A DNA stretch of 21,160 nt, from NCBI GenBank assembly GCA_964454355.1, contig CAYVTA010000025.1, forward strand, positions 1 to 21,160. Reading direction: 5' to 3'. The position numbers and the translations under genes were made by a program. Positions 6,917-14,024 of this stretch are shown piece by piece (positions within the stretch are counted from its first letter, which is position 1; the number at the start of each line of letters is the position of its first letter). The DNA is from UBA1081 sp964454355 (lineage in GTDB: Bacteria > Bacillota > Clostridia > Oscillospirales > Acutalibacteraceae). Under the pieces are notes generated by a model. That model was not told where the DNA came from, did no database searches, and saw nothing but the letters and a program-made list of their open reading frames with translations.

Positions 6917-8014
6917 TTAATCAAGAAAATCTTTAAGTTTTTTGCTTCTCTGGGGATGTCGAAGCTTTCTGAGAGCCTTTGCCTCGATCTGTCTGATACG
7001 CTCTCTTGTGACATTGAACTCTGCTCCAACTTCTTCAAGAGTTTTGGGATGACCGTCCTCAAGTCCGAAACGAAGTGCAAGAACTTTAGCTTCTCTGGGG
7101 GTAAGGGTCTTTAAAACGGAATTTAGAGCTTCTTTGAGAAGAAGCTGCGAAGCAGCGTCAGCGGGTGCAAGAGCATCTTCATCGGGGATAAAATCCCCCA
7201 AATGGCTGTCTTCTTCTTCGCCGATGGGCGTTTCAAGAGAAACAGGCTCCTGTGCTACCCTTAATATCTCACGCACCTTGTCAACAGACATTCCCAATTC
7301 TTTAGCTATTTCTTCAGGTGTGGGCTCTCTTCCGTTTTTATGGAGCAGTAAGCTGTTTGTTTTTTTGACTTTGTTAATAGTTTCAACCATATGAACGGGA
7401 ATACGGATAGTTCTTGCCTGGTCAGCGATTGCTCTTGTGATAGCTTGTCTTATCCACCATGTAGCGTATGTTGAAAATTTGAAGCCTTTTGTATAATCAA
7501 ATTTTTCTACAGCTTTTATAAGTCCGAGATTTCCTTCCTGAATAAGATCAAGGAATTGCATTCCTCTGCCGCCGTAGCGTTTTGCAATACTTACTACGAG
7601 ACGAAGATTTGCTTCTTCCAGACGTCTTTTTGCATCCTGATCATTGGCAGCTATACGCATTGCAAGCTCAATTTCTTCCTCTGCAGTCAGAAGAGGAACT
7701 TTACCGATTTCTTTAAGATAAACCTTTACAGGGTCATCTATTTGAGTGTTTTTTGAATCCGGTTCTTCAGCTTCAAGTTCAACGTCTTTGCCAATATCTG
7801 TGTTGAAAGAAATAGATTCAAGCATTATATCGCTCATATCGTCAACAATTTCAATGTTATTTGTTTCAAGTGCTTCGTATAGCTTGTCTAACTCGTCTAT
7901 GTCAAAATCTACTTCTAAAATTACGGAATCAATTTCCTGCGTTGTTAACTTACCGTTTTGTTTCCCTTTTTCAATAAGTTTTGAAAATATGTTTTTCTTT
8001 TCGTTTGCATCCAT
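6917..8014 (-). CDS. rpoD: Primary sigma factor RpoD/SigA, distal paralogue
   Basis: A 365-residue sigma-70 of the primary group. The short N-terminal region 1.1-like helix bundle spans 1-55, an acidic linker about 56-93, and region 1.2 about 94-125. Region 2 (about 133-205) includes GMQFLDLIQEGNLGLIKAV and the -10 reading YATWWIRQ (183-190). The region 3.2 finger SLETPIGEEEDSHLGDFI begins at 259. Region 4.2 is at about 325-352 with VTRERIRQIEAKALRKLR, the -35 helix. All recognition residues are intact, so it should read normal -35/-10 promoters. It follows a near-identical paralogue by 30 bases in the same operon; a GGAGG site (8025-8029) precedes its ATG by 10 bases. Which of the two is the main factor cannot be told from sequence. 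Confidence 0.95.
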   Translation of the reverse strand: MDANEKKNIFSKLIEKGKQNGKLTTQEIDSVILEVDFDIDELDKLYEALETNNIEIVDDMSDIMLESISFNTDIGKDVELEAEEPDSKNTQIDDPVKVYLKEIGKVPLLTAEEEIELAMRIAANDQDAKRRLEEANLRLVVSIAKRYGGRGMQFLDLIQEGNLGLIKAVEKFDYTKGFKFSTYATWWIRQAITRAIADQARTIRIPVHMVETINKVKKTNSLLLHKNGREPTPEEIAKELGMSVDKVREILRVAQEPVSLETPIGEEEDSHLGDFIPDEDALAPADAASQLLLKEALNSVLKTLTPREAKVLALRFGLEDGHPKTLEEVGAEFNVTRERIRQIEAKALRKLRHPQRSKKLKDFLD

Positions 8015-8044
8015 ATCCTTTTATCCTCCGAATCAAGGTTGAAA

Positions 8045-9139
8045 TCACTCAATATGTCCTTTTAAAAGCTTTATTCTCATAGGATGACGTAGCTTTCTGA
8101 GTGCTTTTGCCTCAATCTGTCTGATTCTCTCTCTTGTAACATCAAACATAGCACCAACATCCTCCAGTGTCTTCGGATGACCGTCATCAAGACCGAAACG
8201 CAGAGTTATAACCTTTGCTTCTCTGGGGGTGAGAGTTTTTAGAGCTTTTTCTATATCTTCCTTGAGCATAAGCTGAGAAACCGCTTCTGCGGGAGTCTGA
8301 GTTGTTTCGTCGGGAATAAAATCGCCTAAATGGCTGTCTTCTTCTTCACCGATAGGTGTTTCAAGTGAGACAGGCTCCTGAGATATTTTAAGAATATCAC
8401 GAACTTTTTCCGGTGTCATATCAAGCTCTTTTGCAATTTCCTCAGGAGTTGCTTCTCTGCCGTTCTGATAGAGGAGAATATTACTTGTCTTTTTGACCTT
8501 GTTGATGGATTCTACCATATGAACGGGAATACGGATCGTTCTTGCCTGGTCAGCAATTGAGCGTGTAATAGATTGACGTATCCACCATGTGGCATAAGTT
8601 GAAAATTTAAAACCTTTGGTATAGTCAAACTTATCAACTGCTTTGATTAAGCCTAAATTTCCCTCTTGAATCAGATCAAGGAACTGCATTCCTCTGCCGC
8701 CGTAATGCTTTGCAATACTGACAACAAGTCGGAGGTTTGCTTCAACAAGACGCTTCTTAGCGTTTTCGTCATTATCTGCAATTCTCATTGCAAGCTCGAT
8801 CTCTTCTTCGGGTGTAAGAAGAGGAATTTTACCGATTTCTTTCAGATACGCCTTGATAGGGTCTTCCATCTGAAGACCTGCAGATTCGGCAGAATCAGCT
8901 TCAATCTGAACATCCTTGCCGATGTCTGTATCAAATGTTACGGAATCCGAGAGGGGAGACAGATCATCAATGATCTCAATATTGTTGTTTTTAAGTGTTA
9001 CATAAAGCTTGTCAAGGTCGTCTATATCAAAATCCAGCTCAAGAATCAGGGAATCGATTTCTTGAGAAGAAAGCTTACCGTCCTTCTTGCCTTTTTCGAT
9101 AAGTTTGTTAAATACATTCTTCTTTTCACTTGCATCCAT
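8045..9139 (-). CDS. rpoD: Primary sigma factor RpoD/SigA, proximal paralogue
   Basis: A 364-residue primary sigma factor with the same domain order as the copy downstream of it. By eye roughly three quarters of positions match. Identity is nearly total in regions 2.3-2.4 (KGFKFSTYATWWIRQ, ADQARTIRIPVHMV), in the 3.2 finger and in 4.2 (VTRERIRQIEAKALRKLRHP). Differences cluster in the acidic linker (about 52-93), the region 3 linker (about 218-255), the stretch before region 4.1 (about 279-300) and the last ten residues. It starts 15 bases after the dnaG stop, the classical dnaG-rpoD coupling of Firmicutes, so this copy is the positional orthologue of sigA. A modest AAAGGA ribosome site precedes the ATG. 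Confidence 0.95.
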   Translation of the reverse strand: MDASEKKNVFNKLIEKGKKDGKLSSQEIDSLILELDFDIDDLDKLYVTLKNNNIEIIDDLSPLSDSVTFDTDIGKDVQIEADSAESAGLQMEDPIKAYLKEIGKIPLLTPEEEIELAMRIADNDENAKKRLVEANLRLVVSIAKHYGGRGMQFLDLIQEGNLGLIKAVDKFDYTKGFKFSTYATWWIRQSITRSIADQARTIRIPVHMVESINKVKKTSNILLYQNGREATPEEIAKELDMTPEKVRDILKISQEPVSLETPIGEEEDSHLGDFIPDETTQTPAEAVSQLMLKEDIEKALKTLTPREAKVITLRFGLDDGHPKTLEDVGAMFDVTRERIRQIEAKALRKLRHPMRIKLLKGHIE

Positions 9140-9154
9140 ATTTTCATTTTCCTT

Positions 9155-10900
9155 TTAGTTAGAATTATTGAACTGAGCAGCCCATTCTGCATCAGTCATT
9201 TCAGCGGGATTTTTTCTATCCCGTTCTTTTTTTTCTTCTTTCATTCGTTTTATACAGTCAAGGCATTCACCAACCGTATTGCCCAAATTCTCCCTCATTG
9301 ATTCAAGTCTCACAAGATATCCCATTTCTTCATCGGTAAGATCTTGAGAGAAATATGTAATGTCAATAGGCTTATTACTTTCTATTCTCTGGGCTATAAG
9401 CTTATATATCCGAAGATTTAACTGAGTTGCAAAGTCTTCATCATTAAGCTTGTCCTTGATTTTAAAATAGAAATCGGGATTTTTCATCAGCGATGAAATC
9501 AATAGCTCCTCACTCTTTGCTGCGGTCAGATTTCGTTGCCTTTCCGGATTAACCTTTTTTAACACTTCATCGTTGAATGTAGCCGCTTTTGAAAAATTAT
9601 CCCGTGTTTCATTGCGAGACCGTCGTCGGGCATTTTTTTGAATCTGCAAAATTATTGCGTCTTTTGATACACTCAGCTCATTTGAAAGCTTTGATGCATA
9701 AACATCCCATTGAATGGGATTGTTTAGCTTTGCGAGAATTGTTACTGCAGAGTCGAGATAAGCAACTTTGCCTTCTGATGTACTCAGATCAAATCCCTGT
9801 TTTGCTCTTTGCAGATCAAACTCAACATCACCGACCGCAGAATCAAGAATTTGCCGCATTTTGTCTTTACCGTATTTTTTGATGATCTCATCGGGGTCCT
9901 TTCCGCCGTTGAGCTTCGCAACACGAACTCTGACAGGTGTTTTTGACAAAATATTTATTGCCTTTGATGTTGCGGCTCGTCCTGCTTCGTCATTGTCATA
10001 GGACAGTATTATTTCCTGTGCATATTTTGACAAAAGCTTGGCTTGTTCTGCCGTAAACGCAGTACCCAGTCCTGCAACGGCATTTTCAAAGCCCGCTTGA
10101 TGGTATGCGATAACATCCATGTATCCCTCACAGAGTATCAGTGTGTTTGAGGTTCCTCTTTTTGCAAAGTTAAGTGCAAAAACACCTTGACTTTTTTTAT
10201 ATACTAATGTATCCGAAGTGTTAACATATTTCGGTTTTGAATCATCCAACACTCTTCCGCCGAAAGCAATCACACTGCCTCTTACATCAATAATGGGAAA
10301 CATCGCTCTGTTTCTGTAGGTATCAACAGTGTATCCTTTTTGGCTTTTTCTTGCAAGGTCTGCTGCAAGGATCTCGCTTTCCGAAAAGCCTTTTGATTTG
10401 AGATGTTTAATTGTAGCATCCCATTTGTCCGGAGCGAATCCCAGGCCGAAATGGCGTATGGTTTCGATTGTCAGTCCTCTTGAAAGGAAGTAATCAAGCC
10501 CCTTTTTTCCATCGGGAGAAAAAAGATTGTTGTGAAAAAACCTTGCTGCAGTCTTGTTTGCATCAAGAATCCTTCGCCGCATTTTTGCAACGCTGTCGTC
10601 GTAACCGTCAACAGGTAAAGGGATTCCTGCCTTGTCTGCAAGGAATTTTACAGCTTCTCCATAATCAAGACTTTCTACGTTTTTTATAAATGTTATTGCA
10701 TCTCCGCCTGCACCGCAGCCGAAACAGTAATAAGACTGTGTATTAATATACACCGTGAAGGAGGGAGTTTTTTCGTTGTGAAACGGACAAAGTCCTGTTG
10801 CAAGTGTGCCTCTTGCTCGTAAATCAACGTAAGGTGAAATTACATCGACAATGTCGTTTTTATCTCTTATTTCAGACAAAAATTCATCACTGAAACGCAT
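9155..10900 (-). CDS. dnaG: DNA primase DnaG
   Basis: DnaG makes RNA primers for lagging-strand synthesis and works with the replicative helicase. The 581-residue protein begins with the CHC2 zinc-binding domain: Cys38-x2-His41 and Cys59-x2-Cys62 in LCPFHNEK and YYCFGCGAGGD. The catalytic core follows, with FGLGFAPDKWD near 151 and AMFPIIDVRGSVIAFGGR near 199. The TOPRIM domain has Glu258 in CEGYMDV and Asp302/Asp304 in SYDNDEAGR, which bind the catalytic metals. The C-terminal part (about 440-581) is the less conserved helicase-binding domain. Length equals that of E. coli DnaG. An AAGGAGG site (10908-10914) sits seven bases before the ATG. It heads the dnaG-rpoD-rpoD unit and lies 66 bases after yigZ without an obvious terminator between them. 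Confidence 0.97.
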   Translation of the reverse strand: MRFSDEFLSEIRDKNDIVDVISPYVDLRARGTLATGLCPFHNEKTPSFTVYINTQSYYCFGCGAGGDAITFIKNVESLDYGEAVKFLADKAGIPLPVDGYDDSVAKMRRRILDANKTAARFFHNNLFSPDGKKGLDYFLSRGLTIETIRHFGLGFAPDKWDATIKHLKSKGFSESEILAADLARKSQKGYTVDTYRNRAMFPIIDVRGSVIAFGGRVLDDSKPKYVNTSDTLVYKKSQGVFALNFAKRGTSNTLILCEGYMDVIAYHQAGFENAVAGLGTAFTAEQAKLLSKYAQEIILSYDNDEAGRAATSKAINILSKTPVRVRVAKLNGGKDPDEIIKKYGKDKMRQILDSAVGDVEFDLQRAKQGFDLSTSEGKVAYLDSAVTILAKLNNPIQWDVYASKLSNELSVSKDAIILQIQKNARRRSRNETRDNFSKAATFNDEVLKKVNPERQRNLTAAKSEELLISSLMKNPDFYFKIKDKLNDEDFATQLNLRIYKLIAQRIESNKPIDITYFSQDLTDEEMGYLVRLESMRENLGNTVGECLDCIKRMKEEKKERDRKNPAEMTDAEWAAQFNNSN

Positions 10901-10966
10901 ACAAAAACCTCCTTCATTTATTATATACTCTTTTAATATTTAAAATCCTTTAAAAAAACAAAAAAA

Positions 10967-11590
10967 TTATTCAATCTGAGCATATTTCTCACTTATTTTT
11001 ACACTTGAGAACTTTCCGAAACTCGAATCTATGAGTTTTGCGTTGAAAGTGCTCTCATTTGCTGACGGGAGATAGAATTTTACCGTCACATTTTCTCCAA
11101 AATCTGCATCTTCAACAATGCCGCCGTGTTCAGGAATAAGAGAAGACAGTTTACCATAAAAATTATAGTCACAGGTTACTGATAAAAGCGAGCAAATGGA
11201 CATTTTTATGATTTTTGCTGCTTCAACAGCTATTTTTGAAGTGTGTGAATATGCACGTACAAGACCGCCTGCACCCAGCATTATTCCGCCGAAGTATCTT
11301 GTTGCAACTACAACGCAGTCAGTAAGGTTTTCTTTGAGCAGAACATCCAAAACAGGAACACCCGCAGTGCCGGAGGGTTCGCCGTCATCGCTGTATCGTC
11401 TTGCCTGTCCTTCCCTGAGAATATATGCATAAACGTTGTGTGTTGCATCCCAATGCTTTGAACGGATGGAATTAATAAACTCAACCGCTTCTTCTTGTGT
11501 TGTTACCGGTTTTGCATAGCCGATAAAACGGGAGCGTTTTTCAATAAACTCGTCGGATGCTTCATTTTTTAAAGTAAGATAGTCAGACAT
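10967..11590 (-). CDS. yigZ: YigZ/IMPACT family protein (UPF0029)
   Basis: The protein has 207 residues, the normal size. The family signatures are YSDDGEPSGTAG (66-77) and RYFGGIMLGAGGLVRAY (98-114), preceded by ATHNVYAYIL (49-58). The N-terminal IMPACT domain is followed by a ferredoxin-like C-terminal domain (about 135-200). The bacterial role is not settled; eukaryotic IMPACT regulates translation through GCN1/GCN2, and YigZ folds suggest nucleic-acid binding. It is probably cytoplasmic. The spacing to dnaG (66 bases) and lack of a hairpin suggest read-through into the replication-transcription operon. A GAGG ribosome site lies about eight bases upstream of the ATG. Confidence 0.93.
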   Translation of the reverse strand: MSDYLTLKNEASDEFIEKRSRFIGYAKPVTTQEEAVEFINSIRSKHWDATHNVYAYILREGQARRYSDDGEPSGTAGVPVLDVLLKENLTDCVVVATRYFGGIMLGAGGLVRAYSHTSKIAVEAAKIIKMSICSLLSVTCDYNFYGKLSSLIPEHGGIVEDADFGENVTVKFYLPSANESTFNAKLIDSSFGKFSSVKISEKYAQIE

Positions 11591-11610
11591 GGTTTAACCT
11601 CGTTATACGA

Positions 11611-11640
11611 CAAAAAGCGGCACCGGAAATACAGTGCCGT
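11611..11640 (-). terminator. Rho-independent terminator of rpmE
   Basis: On the minus strand CGGCAC and GTGCCG (plus-strand 11634-11639 and 11618-11623) form a 6-bp GC-rich stem with a 10-base loop, followed by CTTTTTG. It sits between rpmE and yigZ, so rpmE is mainly transcribed alone. Confidence 0.8.
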
Positions 11641-11657
11641 TTCTTAAATCGGATAAA

Positions 11658-11861
11658 TTATTTTTCAAGATTGTAACGCTTCTTGAATCTGTCAACACGT
11701 CCGCCTGTATCAACAAGCTTCTGTTTGCCTGTAAAGAACGGATGGCACTTAGAACAAATATCAACACGAAGCTCTTCCTTTGTTGAGCCTGTCTCATAAA
11801 CAGCACCGCAAGCACATTTTATCTTTGTCTGGTTATAGTTAGGATGAATACCCTCTTTCAC
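11658..11861 (-). CDS. rpmE: Ribosomal protein bL31, zinc-binding form
   Basis: A 67-residue ribosomal protein of the large-subunit central protuberance, bridging to the small subunit. It keeps the four cysteines of the zinc-containing form (Cys16, Cys18, Cys36, Cys39 in CAC and CSKC), followed by HPFFTGKQKLVDTGGRVDRF, the L31 signature. Bacteria often carry a second, cysteine-free L31 used under zinc starvation; none is in this window. The start is GTG at 11859-11861, giving the standard MKEGIHPNYN beginning; AAAGAGG at 11871-11877 precedes it by nine bases. It has its own promoter and terminator. Confidence 0.97.
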   Translation of the reverse strand: MKEGIHPNYNQTKIKCACGAVYETGSTKEELRVDICSKCHPFFTGKQKLVDTGGRVDRFKKRYNLEK

Positions 11862-11899
11862 AACTGTTCACCTCTTTCAATCGTTTACATAACGGAAGC

Positions 11900-11928
11900 A
11901 TTATATCACAATAAAATGAGAATTGCAA
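11900..11928 (-). promoter_or_regulatory. SigA-type promoter of rpmE
   Basis: On the minus strand TTGCAA (11923-11928), a 17-base spacer and TATAAT (11900-11905). The short leader is about 30 bases. It diverges from the sigma-factor promoter about 110 bases away. Confidence 0.75.
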
Positions 11929-12041
11929 CATAAATTTCTAAAAAAATTTAAAGTTTTCCGAATTTTTGTGACTGCTAAAGTGGAAGATGAACTTGATTTT
12001 TATCTTTTAACAAATTTTTTTGATAAAATATAAAAAAATTG

Positions 12042-12070
12042 TTGACAAAGCACAAACAAGAGTGTATAAT
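12042..12070 (+). promoter_or_regulatory. Perfect-consensus SigA promoter of the SigH-like gene
   Basis: TTGACA (12042-12047), exactly 17 bases, TATAAT (12065-12070). Both hexamers and the spacing match the housekeeping consensus exactly. Confidence 0.88.
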
Positions 12071-12108
12071 AACTTTTAAATACATTATGTTATATTGCGA
12101 GGTTGTAT

Positions 12109-12693
12109 ATGTCTGAGGCGGAAAATAAATCTGCATTCAGTGTTCTGTCTGATGATGAACTTGTTTCGCTTGTCCGCACAGGTGTATCTGATGCTTTAGA
12201 TACATTGGTTTTAAGATACAGCAGTACGGTCTCTTACCTCGCAAGTCGGTATTATTCTGATTTTTTAACTGATGAAGATTGGTTTCAGGAGGGTATGATC
12301 GGACTTCTTTTTGCAGTTCGCAGTTATCGTTCCGGTGATGCTGCCTCTTTTGCTACGTATGCAACCGTATGTATCAGAAACAGGCTCATTGCTTGCCTGA
12401 AACGTGTAACAAATTCTAAAAATCTGACACTCAATACCTCGTTGTCTTATGATGATGTCTGTACTTCTTCTGTTCATTCTCCGGAAGATGATTATATAGA
12501 AAACGAGCATTATCGTTTTTTTAGTGACCACTTTATTAAACAACTGTCCGAAACGGAGAGAAATGTCACGAACTGTTATCTTGCAGGTTTTTCATATGCA
12601 GAAATTGCAAATGAGCTCGGCATAACCGTCAAGTCGGTAGATAATGCAATGTGTCGTGTCAAACACAAACTCAAAATGGCGTTCAAAAATTGA
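12109..12693 (+). CDS. SigH-like (sigma-30 type) RNA polymerase sigma factor
   Basis: A 194-residue alternative sigma-70 with regions 2 and 4 only. SDALDTLVLRYSSTVSYLASRYY (from residue 27), EDWFQEGMIGLLFAVRSY (56-73) and FATYATVCIRNRLIACLKR (81-99) match region 2 of B. subtilis SigH (QEGMIGL, SFKAFAELCI). FSYAEIANELGITVKSVDNAMCRVKHKL (161-188) matches its region 4, including the KSVDNAxxRVKxKL end. SigH drives early sporulation and competence genes in Bacilli and sporulation in Clostridia; here the exact regulon is unknown. The start is ATG 12109, six bases after GCGAGG, rather than the TTG two codons earlier. The central linker (about 105-135) is Ser/Asp-rich and unlike SigH. It is driven by a consensus SigA promoter; no terminator separates it from the zinc-ribbon gene. 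Confidence 0.85.
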   Translation: MSEAENKSAFSVLSDDELVSLVRTGVSDALDTLVLRYSSTVSYLASRYYSDFLTDEDWFQEGMIGLLFAVRSYRSGDAASFATYATVCIRNRLIACLKRVTNSKNLTLNTSLSYDDVCTSSVHSPEDDYIENEHYRFFSDHFIKQLSETERNVTNCYLAGFSYAEIANELGITVKSVDNAMCRVKHKLKMAFKN

Positions 12694-12732
12694 AAATTAC
12701 TGCTTATATACAAGTTAAGCGGTTATTATATA

Positions 12733-12790
12733 TGCCTGCCACACAGTGAGCGTTATCCAACGCAGACGGTGCAACTCCGTCAACGAGGCA
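12733..12790 (+). ncRNA. Candidate structured RNA leader before the zinc-ribbon gene
   Basis: This GC-rich island in an AT-rich spacer folds on paper as a three-way junction. Outer pairing is TGCC (12733-12736) with GGCA (12787-12790). Hairpin one is GCGTT (12750-12754), loop ATCC, AACGC (12759-12763). Hairpin two is GACGG (12765-12769), seven-base loop, CCGTC (12777-12781). No T run follows, so it is not a terminator. It ends 29 bases before the ATG of the next gene, whose ribosome site is GCGAGG at 12806-12811. I do not recognise it as a known class; a chance fold is possible. Confidence 0.4.
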
Positions 12791-12819
12791 ACAAATAAAA
12801 ATCAAGCGAGGTACTGACT

Positions 12820-13098
12820 ATGTACGAAGACAAAACACTCATCTGCAAAGATTGCGGAAATGAATTTATTTTCTCAGCAGGTGAGCAGGAATTTTACGCA
12901 GAAAAGGGACTTGAAAATGAGCCCCAGAGATGTAAGGAATGCCGTGCTGCACGTAAGCAGAGCAGAAATTCCGAGCGTAAATTCTACACAACAGTTTGCA
13001 GAGAATGCGGCGCAGAAGCAAGAGTTCCTTTTGAGCCTAAGAGTGACAAGGGTGTTCTTTGCAGTGCATGCTTTGAAAAACAGAAAGCAGCAGAATAA
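12820..13098 (+). CDS. Small double zinc-ribbon protein (zf-trcl type)
   Basis: This 92-residue protein has four CxxC pairs making two zinc sites. Cys9/Cys12 with Cys38/Cys41 form a probable zf-trcl-type ribbon (ICKDCGNEFIFSAGEQEFY, then RCKECR). Cys60/Cys63 with Cys81/Cys84 form a second CxxC domain with the VPFEPKSDKGVLCSACF ending typical of short clostridial zinc-ribbon proteins. The function of this family is not established; nucleic-acid or ribosome binding is plausible from fold and basic linker (KQSRNSERK). It follows the SigH-like gene by 126 bases that contain a candidate structured RNA, and ends at its own terminator. Confidence 0.88.
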   Translation: MYEDKTLICKDCGNEFIFSAGEQEFYAEKGLENEPQRCKECRAARKQSRNSERKFYTTVCRECGAEARVPFEPKSDKGVLCSACFEKQKAAE

Positions 13099-13121
13099 TT
13101 TTACATAATTTTTCAAAATCT

Positions 13122-13147
13122 GGAGCCATTTTCGGCTCCTTTTTTTG
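13122..13147 (+). terminator. Rho-independent terminator of the zinc-ribbon gene
   Basis: GGAGCC (13122-13127), six-base loop, GGCTCC (13134-13139), then eight T residues. Confidence 0.9.
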
Positions 13148-13155
13148 TTTTTCTC

Positions 13156-13185
13156 TTGTAAAAATAAGTGTGATTATGTTATACT
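13156..13185 (+). promoter_or_regulatory. Probable promoter of the proBA operon
   Basis: TTGTAA (13156-13161), an 18-base spacer and TATACT (13180-13185), directly after the preceding terminator and about 35 bases before the proB start codon. Confidence 0.6.
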
Positions 13186-13220
13186 ATCAAAAACATATTT
13201 TATTTTGGATGTGAATTGTC

Positions 13221-14024
13221 TTGACAGGTTTAAAAAATGCAAAACGTATAGTTTTTAAAGTGGGTACGTCTACTCTTACATATTCTACAGGCAAAACGAA
13301 TATCCGCCGTATGGCAAAGCTGGTTTCTGTTTTGTCCGATTTGCTTAATCAGGGCAAAGAGATCGTTCTTGTTACATCGGGTGCAATTGGCGTGGGAGTA
13401 GGTAAATTAGGACTTAAAGAACGCCCTAAGAATACTCCCGGCAGACAGGCTGCCGCTTGTATTGGTCAATGTGAACTGATGTTTATGTATGATAAATTTT
13501 TCTCAGAATATTCGCATACTGTCGGACAGCTTCTTATTACGAAAAGTGATGTTGAAAATGATGATCGCAGACAAAATCTTATAAATGCTTTTGATACGAT
13601 GCTTGAGTATGGTGCGATTCCTATTGTTAATGAAAATGACTCTGTTGCCGTTGAAGAAATCGTTTACGGTGATAATGACAGTCTTTCTGCAATTGTTGCC
13701 AAGCTTATCGGTGCGGATGCACTTGTTATTCTAACTGATATTGACGGATTGTTTAACGGTAATCCTCAGACGGATATTGAGGCAAGGCTTATCCCCGTTG
13801 TTGATGAGATTACTCCCGAAATTAAGGCACTTGCAGGAGCTGCAGGCTCAAACAGAGGTACAGGCGGCATGATTACAAAGCTTAATGCAGCTGAAATTTC
13901 CACCGGTGCCGGTATTGATACTGTTATTATGTGCGGCAGTGATCCCACGGATATTTATAAATTGTTTGACGGACATCAAATAGGTACATTTTTCATAGGA
14001 AAGAAGAGTGAAAACGATGAATAA
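13221..14024 (+). CDS. proB: Glutamate 5-kinase
   Basis: ProB phosphorylates glutamate to gamma-glutamyl phosphate, the first and usually feedback-inhibited step of proline synthesis. The amino-acid-kinase fold is clear: RIVFKVGTSTLT (9-20), VTSGAIGVGVGKLGL (about 51-65), IPIVNENDSVAVEEIVYGDNDSLSA and ILTDIDGLFNGNPQ, then SNRGTGGMITKLNAA. At 267 residues it lacks the C-terminal PUA domain of the E. coli enzyme (367 residues); short forms are common in Clostridia. The start is TTG: an in-frame stop at 13212-13214 excludes any upstream start, and the first internal ATG would remove the nucleotide-binding loop. The ribosome site is weak (GGATG, nine bases upstream). Its end overlaps the proA start. 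Confidence 0.96.
   Translation: MTGLKNAKRIVFKVGTSTLTYSTGKTNIRRMAKLVSVLSDLLNQGKEIVLVTSGAIGVGVGKLGLKERPKNTPGRQAAACIGQCELMFMYDKFFSEYSHTVGQLLITKSDVENDDRRQNLINAFDTMLEYGAIPIVNENDSVAVEEIVYGDNDSLSAIVAKLIGADALVILTDIDGLFNGNPQTDIEARLIPVVDEITPEIKALAGAAGSNRGTGGMITKLNAAEISTGAGIDTVIMCGSDPTDIYKLFDGHQIGTFFIGKKSENDE

Noticed and set aside
8666..9301. Long plus-strand open frame (211 residues) across rpoD and dnaG ends
   Set aside because: It is antisense to strongly conserved sigma-factor and primase coding sequence, lacks a ribosome site and shows no family features.
10920..10925. TATAAT on the minus strand before dnaG as a dedicated promoter
   Set aside because: It is only five bases from the ribosome site, so transcription would start inside the Shine-Dalgarno sequence, and no -35 box lies 17 bases upstream.
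12765..12781. The GACGG-TGCAACT-CCGTC hairpin as part of a cobalamin riboswitch (which has a GGTGAAATCC-like element)
   Set aside because: The other required boxes (GCCACTG-type core, AAGTCAGGA-type end) and the large multi-helix architecture are missing, and the downstream gene is not cobalamin-related.
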